NCBI GenBank assembly: GCA_963668605.1
Contig: OY764903.1
Span: 6,882,001-6,946,000, forward strand
Origin: G963668605 sp963668605
Lineage (GTDB): Bacteria > Acidobacteriota > Terriglobia > Bryobacterales > Bryobacteraceae
Reading direction: 5' to 3'
DNA length: 64,000 bases
Part shown: piece by piece, positions 16,802 through 25,885 of the stretch
Layout: every line of letters begins with the position of its first letter
Position numbering within the stretch: the stretch's first letter is position 1
Position numbers and translations under genes: made by a program
The notes under the pieces: generated by a model
What the model saw: only the letters and a program-made list of their open reading frames with translations
Told to the model about the DNA's origin: nothing
The model's database searches: none

Positions 16802-19800
16802 ATGCGAAACCTCCTCCATTTCTTCTTACCAGCAGCGTGTCTCATGCTGCCTCTATTCGCCCAAACGCCGGCCGCCAGGCTCGTAGGCGATGTGCGTGAT
16901 TCTTCCGGCGCTGTTGTGCCCGGGACGACGATTACCGTAAGAAGTATCGAGACGAACGAAACCAGGACCGCCAAGACCAACGCAGAGGGCGAGTACTCGC
17001 TGCCAAACCTGCAACCGGGGCGCTATGATGCCGGCGCGGACGCTCCCGGCTTCCGGCGGGTAAAGCAGACCGGGATCGAATTGCAGGTGGGCCAAACGGC
17101 ACGGATGGATTTCACGCTGGAAGTGGGGGCCGTTTCCGAAACAATTGAAGTTGCAGCCCAACTCCCGGTAGTGAACACTGAGAACGCCGTGAAAGGCGAT
17201 GTCGTCGTCAATCAGGAGATCGCAAACATGCCGCTCAACGGCCGCGATTTCTTCGAACTGGGTCTGCTGGTGCCTGGTGTGGCGCAGAAGCAGGAAGGAC
17301 CGTGGATGGGTGGCGACATGGCGGCAAACGGAGCCCGTCCCGACAACACAAACTTTGTAGTGGATGGCTTCAACAATTACAACCAACGCGGCGGACAGAC
17401 CCAGACCCGGCCGCCCCTCGATGCCATGCAGGAATTCAAGGTGGAGACTTCGGGCTATTCGGCGGAATTCGGCCGTCTGGCCGGAGGCGTTGTGAACATG
17501 GCCCTGAAGACCGGAGGGAACCGCTTCCACGGCGCACTGTTCGAGTTTCTGCGGAACGACAAACTGGATGCGCGGAACTTCTTCGCCGACGACACATCAA
17601 AGCTGCGGCGCAACCAGTTTGGGGCGACGCTCAGCGGTCCTGTCAAAATTCCCAAACTCTACAACGGGAAGGATCGCACTTTCTTCCTTTTCAGTTGGGA
17701 GAGCTACCGCCAATCTCAGGGCAATGTGCACTTGATGCGGGTTCCCACGGATCTCGAGAGGATCGGCGATTTTTCCCAGACACTGACAGCGCAAGGCAAG
17801 GTGGAGGCGTTGAAAGATCCGCTTTCGACAGCTACGTGCACAGCGCCTGGCGGCGGCGGGTGTTTTCCTGGCAACAAGCTTCCGGCCAGCCGCATTCATC
17901 CGGCCTCGGCTATCCTGCGCAACTATTACCCCGCTCCCAACCTTCCGGGTCAGGCGAATAACTATCGCGTGTCGGCGGTGACCACCAATTTCTGGAATAG
18001 TTTTCTTTACAAGGCAGATCACCGCCTGACGGAAAAAGACACGCTCTCGTTCCGATTCATGAATCGCGGTGACAGCAATGTGAACCCGTTTGGCGGCAGC
18101 GAATTGGGCACCTTCGCCGCAACGGATCGCCCAAGATCGTCGCTGGGCGGCCTGAACTACACCAGGATGTTCGCGCCCACGATCATCAATGAGTTCCGCT
18201 TTGGCTTCAGCCGCAGCGCTACCAGTTCCGTCGCCGCGCACGCCGGCCAAAACATTGCCGCTGAACTGGGGATTCCGGGCACTACAACCGACCCACAACT
18301 GTTGGGCTTTCCCAGGTTCAAGATAACGAACATGCCGGACATCGGCGACGACGATCAGGCTCCTAATCGCTGGGCCATCAACACCTTTGAGTTTGGTGAC
18401 ACCGTGACCTGGGTCAAGGAGCGGCACACCATTAAGATGGGCGGCAGCGTGCTTCGCGAGCAAGTGAACCAGCTCTTCACGAAGAACGTCCGCGGTACCT
18501 ACAACTTCATCGGCAGATTGACCAACGACTCCTTCGCGGACTTCCTGCTGGGTATGATGAACAACACAACGCGCGGTTCCGGAGCCGTGCCGATTTATGT
18601 CCGCACAACCGACGCAGGCGCCTTCGTACAGGATGACTTCCGCGTGACATCCAACCTGACGCTGAATCTCGGGGCGCGCTACGAGTATGCTGTCCCGCTG
18701 GCCGAGAAGTACGGCCGTATGGCTGGTTTCGTCCCCGAGGCAAACGCTCTGGTCGTGGTTGATAGCGGAACACTTCCGGATTTCCAGAAGAAGGTAAGCG
18801 ATGCCGGGCTGACGGGGTTGGTGGGTGTTGCGAGCGATTACAGTCTTCCGCGAGCTCTCACTTATTCCAGCAAGAAACGACTCGCACCCCGCGCGGGCTT
18901 CGCTTGGAGACCGTGGGGAGGCAATCGTGCCGTGATTCGAGGCAGTTATGGAATCTTCTATTCAGGTTCAGCGAATAACCAAATCCGGCTGGACCTTGCG
19001 AATGTCTTCCCGTTCGCCGGAACCGAAACTTTTACTCGCGATCCGAAGAGACCTGAACTGCTCAGTTTCTCGAACCCTTACCCTGCCGAGATTTCGAAGA
19101 CAGCCGGCGTGAAAGATGTCTACGGTCAGGAACTGAACCCCGCTTCGCCCTACCTGCAGATCTGGAACTTGACGGTTGAAAAGCAAGTGAATTCGACTAC
19201 AGCTCTCGAAATTGGCTACACCGGATCCAAGGGGACGCATTTGGGTTCGCGAATCAATTCCGACACGCCCGATACGAGGCCCGGAATGCGACTACCGGAC
19301 GGAACTTATCCGAAGCCTTTTCCGCAATTCAATTCCATCAAGATGTACCTGTACGACAGCAACTCCACGTACAACGCAGGCATGGTGTCGTTGCGGCGGC
19401 GTTTCGCAAACAACTTCTTTTACCGCCTGAACTACACGTTATCGAAGTCGCTCGACTACGCATCGCTGATTCAGGGCCAGGGCGCAGGAGGGGGTGGAAA
19501 CCTCGATCCCCGGAACCGCCGGCTGGATCATGGCCGTTCCTCCTGGGATGCGCTTCATGTGTTCACGGCTACGTTCTCGTATGAAATGCCCCGCCGTTAC
19601 GGCAGATTCTTGGGCAGGTGGCAGTTGGCGGGTTCGGGAAGAATGACTTCGGGACGGCCCTTTTCACCAAGCGTTTCAAATACGCAAGTGGATCAGGGTG
19701 AAGGCGACCGCCCGGACCGCATCGCCAGCGGAGTACTAGCCAATCCAACTCCCGAGCGGTGGTTCGACGTGTCTGCCTTTCCAGTCGTGCCGCTTGGTTC

Positions 19801-20050
19801 TCAGCGCTTCGGCACCTCCGGTCGCAATATTCTGAATGGCCCGGGTCTGGCATCGTTGAACTTTGCGCTGATGAAGAAATTCCTGATCAAGGAACTGGGA
19901 ACTCTCCAGTTTCGCGCCGAGGCGTTTAACGCCACCAATCACACCAACTTCAACATGCCCAACAGGAATGTGAATGCGTTGACGGCCGGTGTGATTGACG
20001 CAGCCGGTCCGGCCAGAATCTTTCAGGCCGCGCTGCGCTTCGACTTTTAG
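16802..20050 (+). CDS. Oar-type TonB-dependent receptor 2
   Basis: A 1082-residue outer-membrane receptor. Signal peptide is MRNLLHFFLPAACLMLPLFA, cleaved near QTP. A carboxypeptidase-regulatory-like domain spans about residues 22-105 (LVGDVRDSSGAVVPGTTITV, LPNLQPGRYDAGADAPGF). The plug has NTNFVVDGFNNYNQ and YSAEFGRLAGGVVNMALKTG. The barrel ends with IFQAALRFDF, a terminal-Phe signature. It is similar in design to receptor 1 but clearly different in sequence. The glycosidase-like gene starts 11 bases downstream with GGGAGA before it, so the two are co-transcribed and probably share a substrate. Confidence 0.9.
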   Translation: MRNLLHFFLPAACLMLPLFAQTPAARLVGDVRDSSGAVVPGTTITVRSIETNETRTAKTNAEGEYSLPNLQPGRYDAGADAPGFRRVKQTGIELQVGQTARMDFTLEVGAVSETIEVAAQLPVVNTENAVKGDVVVNQEIANMPLNGRDFFELGLLVPGVAQKQEGPWMGGDMAANGARPDNTNFVVDGFNNYNQRGGQTQTRPPLDAMQEFKVETSGYSAEFGRLAGGVVNMALKTGGNRFHGALFEFLRNDKLDARNFFADDTSKLRRNQFGATLSGPVKIPKLYNGKDRTFFLFSWESYRQSQGNVHLMRVPTDLERIGDFSQTLTAQGKVEALKDPLSTATCTAPGGGGCFPGNKLPASRIHPASAILRNYYPAPNLPGQANNYRVSAVTTNFWNSFLYKADHRLTEKDTLSFRFMNRGDSNVNPFGGSELGTFAATDRPRSSLGGLNYTRMFAPTIINEFRFGFSRSATSSVAAHAGQNIAAELGIPGTTTDPQLLGFPRFKITNMPDIGDDDQAPNRWAINTFEFGDTVTWVKERHTIKMGGSVLREQVNQLFTKNVRGTYNFIGRLTNDSFADFLLGMMNNTTRGSGAVPIYVRTTDAGAFVQDDFRVTSNLTLNLGARYEYAVPLAEKYGRMAGFVPEANALVVVDSGTLPDFQKKVSDAGLTGLVGVASDYSLPRALTYSSKKRLAPRAGFAWRPWGGNRAVIRGSYGIFYSGSANNQIRLDLANVFPFAGTETFTRDPKRPELLSFSNPYPAEISKTAGVKDVYGQELNPASPYLQIWNLTVEKQVNSTTALEIGYTGSKGTHLGSRINSDTPDTRPGMRLPDGTYPKPFPQFNSIKMYLYDSNSTYNAGMVSLRRRFANNFFYRLNYTLSKSLDYASLIQGQGAGGGGNLDPRNRRLDHGRSSWDALHVFTATFSYEMPRRYGRFLGRWQLAGSGRMTSGRPFSPSVSNTQVDQGEGDRPDRIASGVLANPTPERWFDVSAFPVVPLGSQRFGTSGRNILNGPGLASLNFALMKKFLIKELGTLQFRAEAFNATNHTNFNMPNRNVNALTAGVIDAAGPARIFQAALRFDF

Positions 20051-20061
20051 GGAGATATTCC

Positions 20062-21198
20062 ATGAACCGATACTTACTGCTAGTTCTCGCGCTCTCGTCC
20101 GCTCTCCAGGCCCAGACGATGCGGGGCCTCTATACGAGCATGGCCGCGCCCCAATCCGAGGAAGAGGCACAGAAGCTTCTTGCCACCCTCAAATCGAATG
20201 CCGAACTGTCGGGCTTGCTCGTCAATGCGCCATGGAACACGGTGGAGCCGGAGCGTGAGAAATACGACTTCTCCGCGCTCGACCGCACCATCGCCGTAGT
20301 CCGGAAAGCCGGCAAACAGTACAAGCTGAATGTCGGCGCCGGTATGCACTCGCCCGCCTACATTTACACCGACGGCGCGGCGCGGATCCTAACATCGGTT
20401 TCTAATCCGAACCGTTCCACCTACGGTAACGATGTCTCCGTACCGGTGCCGTGGGATCCCATCTACCAGAAGCATTTCTCGCGACTGATTCGCAAACTGG
20501 GCGAGCGCTACAGTTCCGACCCGCAGTGCGTCGGAGTGACTCTTACCTGTGCCAACTTCATGAGCTCCGAGATGCACCTGCCCAGGACGCCCAAGGACAT
20601 GGAACAGTGGAAGAAGGTCGGTTTCACGGGCGACCGCCTGCTGGCGGTTTATAAGAAATACATCGACGAGTGGGCTGCCGCATTTCCGGGGCGCCTGGTG
20701 TGCCTGCACATGTCTTTGAGCGCGCCAATGCCAGACCGCACAGCGGATCAGTTCGCCGGACAGATCGTGCTTTACGGCATAGAACGGCATCCAAAGCAGT
20801 TCGCGCTACAGCACAACATTCTCCATGGACGCAAGGAGACCGAACCCCGCCCCGACGACCCTATCTTCAAGTACAAGGACCGCGTGCTGCACGGCTACCA
20901 GAGCTTTGCCAGCTTCCTGACCACTCCCCAGAGACAGGGAACGATCGAAATGGCGGTGTTGAATTTCGTTCGTGCGGACGCGCAATATTGGGAGCTTTGG
21001 AAAGGCGATGGAACGGATGCCAAGACCTGTGCGCGGATCGCCGCTGCCGTGGCAGAGGCGCGCAAACTCGGCTACGCGCAGTACAAGCAGAAACTTATCC
21101 AGGCCGGCCTGTACCGGAGAGCCGACCAGGATGATTGGCCGCAGATCCTCGAGCGCATGCGCGCCGAGAAAGACGCCAAGAAAGCCAAGAAACCATAG
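20062..21198 (+). CDS. Secreted TIM-barrel glycosidase-like protein
   Basis: A 378-residue protein with a signal peptide (MNRYLLLVLALSSALQAQ). The early part reads APWNTVEPEREKYDFSALDR, the W..(V/L)EPE.G.YDF pattern seen at the second strand of GH42-like and other clan GH-A barrels, followed by YKLNVGAGMHSPAYIY. I do not see the canonical Asn-Glu acid/base pair; CANFMSSEMHLP is the nearest. Activity as a glycosidase is therefore likely but unproven. It ends in a Lys-rich tail (KDAKKAKKP). It directly follows receptor 2 and converges on the alpha-galactosidase-like gene, whose stop is 5 bases away. Confidence 0.6.
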   Translation: MNRYLLLVLALSSALQAQTMRGLYTSMAAPQSEEEAQKLLATLKSNAELSGLLVNAPWNTVEPEREKYDFSALDRTIAVVRKAGKQYKLNVGAGMHSPAYIYTDGAARILTSVSNPNRSTYGNDVSVPVPWDPIYQKHFSRLIRKLGERYSSDPQCVGVTLTCANFMSSEMHLPRTPKDMEQWKKVGFTGDRLLAVYKKYIDEWAAAFPGRLVCLHMSLSAPMPDRTADQFAGQIVLYGIERHPKQFALQHNILHGRKETEPRPDDPIFKYKDRVLHGYQSFASFLTTPQRQGTIEMAVLNFVRADAQYWELWKGDGTDAKTCARIAAAVAEARKLGYAQYKQKLIQAGLYRRADQDDWPQILERMRAEKDAKKAKKP

Positions 21199-21203
21199 GG
21201 CGC

Positions 21204-23228
21204 TTATCGCGCCGCTTCGATCAGGCGGACTGAATGTGCTGGTTGCCGGATTAGCAGCTTGCCTCCCGGTGCAGCGAGCGATTCTTGCGTCCAGACGTCG
21301 CGCAGACGATAGCCTGCACCGGCCCCAAGCGCCTGCATCTGATACTTGGCTTCCAGTGCATCATTCGACCAGTTGAAAATCGCGATCACGACCGCGCCTG
21401 AGGGCCGAGTCAGCTTCCAAACTCTCGGCAGTTCCGCTCCGCCGAACAAGTCGATCGGCACTGCCTGGCGGCCTTCCCGCCAGATCTCCAGCACTTTTGG
21501 ATTCGTCACAAGAGCCATGCGATCGGGCGGCATCGTGTCCAGGCGGTCACCCAAAAACAGGCTACCACCGGTCAACGCCACCAGGGTCATGTGCGCCCTC
21601 GCTTCTTCCAGCGTGTAATCGGGAGTTACCAGTACGGAATCGGCGTCTCCAACGAAAAGCGGACCGTTTCCATAGAATTTTCGCGCCACAGCACGAGCCT
21701 GGGCCGTCAGGCTCTGGGAGTCGCCGCCCGGCTTCGGGATCAAACCCAGCAACGGTCCCCAAACCATGTTCGCGTACTCTCCATTCGGGCCGGTGTGCCC
21801 CTTGCCAACGCGGTTGATATCGGGGCCCATGCGTACGGCATCGAAATACTCAGCACCGGCGAGAGTGGGTACGTTGCAGCCCAGCATGAGGACGTGTTTC
21901 GGGACAGCCTTGCGGATTGCCGCCATCGCGGTCCGGAATGCTCCAACGCCTGTCATCGAGGAATCGTGGCGGATGCCTTCGCGCGCTCCGAGGTCGAGAA
22001 AGTCCAGCTTGAAATAGTCCAGGTTCCATTCGCGAGCCATGTTGCCAAACAGTTGACCCAACCACCGCAGCGCCTCCGGATGGCTTGTGTCCAGGATGTA
22101 GCGGGCGTTCTTCGGGCCGCCCTCGGTCACGTTGCCGCTTCCGTCGAGTGCACGCACAAACCAATCCGGATGCTGCTTCGCCAGATCAGAGTCGGCATCG
22201 ATCCGAAACGGGCTCATGTGAAGGCCGAACTGAAGTCCACGCCGGTGCACCTCGTCCGAGAGCCAGCGCAGGCCATGGGGGAAGCGTTCGTTCGGCAGCC
22301 AGTCGCCCCGCTTGACCCACCAGCCGCCATCCACCTGTATCATCCGGTAGCCCGCCTGAAAGAACTTGGAGCGCATCGCATCGGCCTCACGCAACACGTC
22401 CTGTTCGCTCGGGCGGCCCGCGTAGTACATCCAGGAACACCACCCGGGGAGAGGACGCCGCATCGGAATTTCGCGTGGATTGCGCGCAGCGACTTCCCGT
22501 TCCACCTGTTCGAGAACCCGTTGCGGTTCCATATCCGTCCAGAGGCCGATCAGTACGGCATCGCTGGTTACGGTGGCGTTGGCGTTCACACGGATCGATT
22601 CGCTGCCGGTCTCGCCGCCCGCGCGAACGGACAGCGCTACGCGGTCAGTTCCTGCTTCGCTCTGCGTCCATTGGAACCAGGTCGGCCAGAGATGTGCTGT
22701 CAACGCGGCTGCGGCGAGTGTTCGTTTTGCCCCGGGACTCGCGATCGCCGAAATCCAAGCGGCCGTGAGTGGCTTGCTCAATTCGTTGGCCGACTGCAGT
22801 CTCCCGACCTCCAGAGCGTTGAATCCTTCGCCGAGAATCATCGCATCCCGCGACTGAAAAGGAACAGCGTTCACGGACTCGACGAGCTGGAATCCTTCCA
22901 GCCGGAGGCTCGCTGCCGATTGCAGAGAGGCGCGCAGAACTACGTAGGGTTTGCCGGGCGGAGTCTCAAACCGGAGCTGAAACGATTTTATCGGTGCAAC
23001 GCCTGCACAATTCAGGATGCCCGGCTCCCAGCGGCAATCCGCGAAGTCGGCGAGCCGGAGCCACTTGCCGTTCACTTTGACGCCCGCCGTCAAACCTTTC
23101 CAGGTGGTGCCGGCTTCCGTGTGTAAAGCAAGATCGAATTGGCGGGCGCTGCTATGATATTCGACGACTCCGGCCCTTGTGCCCATCGCCGCAGCGAGGC
23201 ACAGGATCAAAACTCTGGTGATTTTCAA
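21204..23228 (-). CDS. Secreted GH36-type alpha-galactosidase-like enzyme
   Basis: A 674-residue protein with a signal peptide (MKITRVLILCLAAAMGTRAG). After an N-terminal beta-sandwich (about 20-250) the catalytic barrel begins at PLPGWCSWMYY and includes YRMIQVDGGWWVKRGDW and GLQFGLHMSPF. The probable nucleophile is D409 in DYFKLDF and the probable acid/base is D470 in VRMGPD, both as in family GH36 (melibiase). The C-terminal beta domain ends with RQPAHSVRLIEAAR. It would cleave terminal alpha-galactosides; other alpha-linked sugars are possible in this family. The aldo/keto reductase gene lies upstream on the same strand. Confidence 0.85.
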   Translation of the reverse strand: MKITRVLILCLAAAMGTRAGVVEYHSSARQFDLALHTEAGTTWKGLTAGVKVNGKWLRLADFADCRWEPGILNCAGVAPIKSFQLRFETPPGKPYVVLRASLQSAASLRLEGFQLVESVNAVPFQSRDAMILGEGFNALEVGRLQSANELSKPLTAAWISAIASPGAKRTLAAAALTAHLWPTWFQWTQSEAGTDRVALSVRAGGETGSESIRVNANATVTSDAVLIGLWTDMEPQRVLEQVEREVAARNPREIPMRRPLPGWCSWMYYAGRPSEQDVLREADAMRSKFFQAGYRMIQVDGGWWVKRGDWLPNERFPHGLRWLSDEVHRRGLQFGLHMSPFRIDADSDLAKQHPDWFVRALDGSGNVTEGGPKNARYILDTSHPEALRWLGQLFGNMAREWNLDYFKLDFLDLGAREGIRHDSSMTGVGAFRTAMAAIRKAVPKHVLMLGCNVPTLAGAEYFDAVRMGPDINRVGKGHTGPNGEYANMVWGPLLGLIPKPGGDSQSLTAQARAVARKFYGNGPLFVGDADSVLVTPDYTLEEARAHMTLVALTGGSLFLGDRLDTMPPDRMALVTNPKVLEIWREGRQAVPIDLFGGAELPRVWKLTRPSGAVVIAIFNWSNDALEAKYQMQALGAGAGYRLRDVWTQESLAAPGGKLLIRQPAHSVRLIEAAR

Positions 23229-23252
23229 CTCAGCACCTTTTTGCGATCCCAG

Positions 23253-23303
23253 GGCATCCCTCAGCAGGGCGCGGATGCCGTGAGAAGCCGGTTTGGGATG
23301 CCC
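23253..23303. repeat. Inverted repeat between AKR and GH36 genes
   Basis: GGGCATCCC (23253-23261) and GGGATGCCC (23295-23303) are perfect 9-base complements with a 33-base loop. They lie in the 126-base gap between the aldo/keto reductase stop and the GH36 start on the minus strand. This could be an operator or an mRNA hairpin; there is no T-tract. Confidence 0.35.
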
Positions 23304-23354
23304 GCCTCATTATCGAGAGACATCCCTCATGGTCCGGAAGCCGGATCGCCAGCA

Positions 23355-24287
23355 CTACGCCCGAAAGATCGGTTCGACGCCTGCCGTGCGGGCGAGCAGT
23401 TGCTTCTGTTCGGCCGCGCTCATAGGACGAAAAGTGGCAGCGACGTCCATGGCCAACCGCCAGAGACGCTCATCCCCAGGCGGGACGGTGGCGGTGATCT
23501 CCTGTGAGAGAGTGAATCGCAACGCGTTGCGTGCGAGTTCGGGATCGTCTACCGGCTTGTACCAGCACTTAGGATAGGACCGTTGGTTGCGCGCCAGATC
23601 CTTCGGCCATGGCGTGTAGGCCATGGCCTTAAGTGCCAGTCGCGCAATTCCTTTTTGTTTAGCCTTCGCAAGAATCTGCGGACCGAAGTTGCCTTGCCCG
23701 TAGAGCACGAAGTTGACCGGAAACAGAACAGAATCGACCTTGAAGCGGTCCATCAGTGCAATGGCAGCCTCGGCCGAGTGAGCGGAGAAGCCGAGGAATC
23801 GCACTTTGCCTTCTTTGCGCGCCTTCTCGAAGGTCTCGGCGGCGCCTCCGGGCCCGAGGATTTGTTCCACATCCTTCATCGAACTGACAGCGTGGAACTG
23901 GTACAGATCGAAATGGTCGGTGCGGAGACGCTTGAGCGACAGCTCCAGTTCTTCGCGCGCTCCGGCGGCATCGCGCTTCTGGGTCTTGCAGGAGAGGAAC
24001 ACGTTCTTGCGGTACGGCTCCAGCGCGGGGCCAAGCTTCGTTTCCGCCTCGCCCTTGCCGTAGGAGGGCGCGACGTCGAAGTAATTCACGCCGCGGTCGT
24101 AAGCTTCAGCCACAATTTTGTTCGCGGCCGGTTGTTCCATGCCGTTAACGACGATGCCCCCGAACGCAATGACCGAGAGTTCCACTCCGTCACGGTACAA
24201 GCGCCTTGGGATAGGCTGCGCGGCGCGCACCGAATGCGCAGAGGCAGCACCTGCGATTGAGGATGCGAGAAATCGACGACGTTCCAT
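23355..24287 (-). CDS. Tat-exported aldo/keto reductase
   Basis: A 310-residue (beta/alpha)8 oxidoreductase. A twin-arginine signal sits at the very start (MERRRFLASS). The catalytic tetrad is visible: D71 and Y76 in FDVAPSYGKGEAE, K101 in LSCKTQKRD, H132 in DLYQFHAV. Members reduce aldehydes or ketones of sugars and steroids with NADPH. Export by Tat suggests that the cofactor is bound before secretion. It is on the same strand as the GH36 gene downstream (126-base gap), and divergent from the next gene. It could act on a sugar released by that enzyme; this is context only. Confidence 0.88.
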   Translation of the reverse strand: MERRRFLASSIAGAASAHSVRAAQPIPRRLYRDGVELSVIAFGGIVVNGMEQPAANKIVAEAYDRGVNYFDVAPSYGKGEAETKLGPALEPYRKNVFLSCKTQKRDAAGAREELELSLKRLRTDHFDLYQFHAVSSMKDVEQILGPGGAAETFEKARKEGKVRFLGFSAHSAEAAIALMDRFKVDSVLFPVNFVLYGQGNFGPQILAKAKQKGIARLALKAMAYTPWPKDLARNQRSYPKCWYKPVDDPELARNALRFTLSQEITATVPPGDERLWRLAMDVAATFRPMSAAEQKQLLARTAGVEPIFRA

Positions 24288-24503
24288 ATGGATACTCTAA
24301 CGCTATTTGACGCGAGATTTCGATTCCGAAATGGATAGACATGCATTTAGCTGGCGCCGGCCCCAGCGGCACGGCCAGTCACGCGCAGATTCGCGCATCG
24401 GGCTTGCGGCTGTTCCACGATCAAAAGCTGCGCACACCCGTCGGACCACATTTTGACAATCTCCGCGCATTGAAGCATTGTGAATGGCGAGGGACCAATT
24501 CCG

Positions 24504-25688
24504 ATGAGACTCCGAATCCTGATCGCATTGCTCGTCGCGCTGGCCGCAAGTTCGGGACAAGCACTCGGGCAGAAAAGCCCGTCGGCCGCGATTGCGGCCG
24601 AGCCTGCCGGGGCCGGCGCCAACAGTGCGTTCACAGCCTTCCGTTCGAGGCTGCTGTCCGCGACGACCAAGCATCTGGATCTGCTGCTCGATGAAAACGG
24701 GAAGGTCGCCTCACTAAAGGGAAAGAGTTCAGACGCTATGACCGCGTCCGCCTACCAGATCGCCTACGAGTTGACTGGAAAACCGAAATACCGGGCCGCT
24801 GCTGTGCAACTCGCCGATCGGCTCCTGAAGGCCATGCGGTCCACGAAATTCGGCGTGCTGTATATCAAGCAGAAGGAAAAGGGCGCTGGAAAGGAGATCC
24901 CAGGAGGTGGTCCACCCGCGTTCGGCTGGTATACCGCTAACGTTGCGTATATTCTGCATCGTGAGGGTGGACGAGAGGCCGATCTCAAGTACATAGCCAA
25001 GGTTCTCGACGCCTTTCCCTGGAACGAAGAGGGCTGGTGGTCCGCCGACATCGATGTGAACACCGGGGAATCCAAGCAGCCTCTCTCCAAGCCGTCGCCC
25101 ATTAACAAGAACGCTGCGGTTGCAATGGCCGCCGCACGGGTCAGCGCGTACATCAAAGACATTGATCCGGAACTGTCGGCCCGCTTACGCAGCAAAGCCG
25201 AAAAGTGCATATACAGTCAGATTATTCCCGCTCAGCAGTCAGATGGTTTTTGGCATTATGGGCTAACCGGCAACGATCCTAAGAACAAGGATGTCTTCGG
25301 TTATTTCATGGTCACGATGGACGGTCTGGTCCAGTTACGGCAGTATACCGATCTGGACCGACATCCGGCTTTCCTGCCCGCGCTCGAAAAGGCAAATGGT
25401 TTCGTGACGAACTGCATTGTTCCAATGATGGATCCCAACAAAGAACCAGTCTGCCGTAATCGGAGAACACCCAGTACGCCATCGCATTACACCGTTGCGG
25501 AGGATCTTAAAAGAGGATTCCAGTTGGGGATTACACTGATTGCAAGCCGCAACTATGACCAGGCAATGAAGGTTATGGATGAGACGCTCAACCATTTCCC
25601 GTATGGGGATACCGGATCCGAAGGCTCACATGCGATTCATCCGTGCGCGTTCATGCTCCTGATGATGTCGAACGACGCGAAGAAGTAG
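24504..25688 (+). CDS. Secreted protein, probable alpha-helical toroid
   Basis: About 394 residues from the ATG at 24504, chosen because GAGGGA lies 10 bases upstream and a signal peptide starts there (MRLRILIALLVALAASSGQA). I do not recognise the family with certainty. The body is helical with repeated hairpins such as TASAYQIAYELTGKPKYRAA and AAAVQLADRLLKAMR, and GWYTANVAYILHREGG, which recall (alpha/alpha)6 barrels of glycosidases and polysaccharide lyases. Conserved-looking aromatic patches are WNEEGWWSADI and DGFWHYGLTG. Its neighbours are glycan-degrading enzymes, so a lyase or hydrolase role is possible but unproven. Confidence 0.6.
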   Translation: MRLRILIALLVALAASSGQALGQKSPSAAIAAEPAGAGANSAFTAFRSRLLSATTKHLDLLLDENGKVASLKGKSSDAMTASAYQIAYELTGKPKYRAAAVQLADRLLKAMRSTKFGVLYIKQKEKGAGKEIPGGGPPAFGWYTANVAYILHREGGREADLKYIAKVLDAFPWNEEGWWSADIDVNTGESKQPLSKPSPINKNAAVAMAAARVSAYIKDIDPELSARLRSKAEKCIYSQIIPAQQSDGFWHYGLTGNDPKNKDVFGYFMVTMDGLVQLRQYTDLDRHPAFLPALEKANGFVTNCIVPMMDPNKEPVCRNRRTPSTPSHYTVAEDLKRGFQLGITLIASRNYDQAMKVMDETLNHFPYGDTGSEGSHAIHPCAFMLLMMSNDAKK

Positions 25689-25885
25689 AACGGGCGATTG
25701 GCCAAGGCCGAAACAACGTTTGTCCGATTGTGTGCGACGTCGCGCTCGGCGAACCAGCCTCGACAGCGGTAGCCCTGTCTTGGACGGATACGAACAACCG
25801 GCTCGAAACGTGTCCGCGATGGTTCGCCGCCGCGTAACCGGTGCAAAACGTCGAATTGCAGCTTTGAGCCGGGGTCTGAGGCGAA

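Noticed and set aside
21190..21215. Bidirectional terminator between the convergent glycosidase genes
   Set aside because: GGCGC-TTATC-GCGCC gives only a 5-bp stem with no T-tract on either strand.
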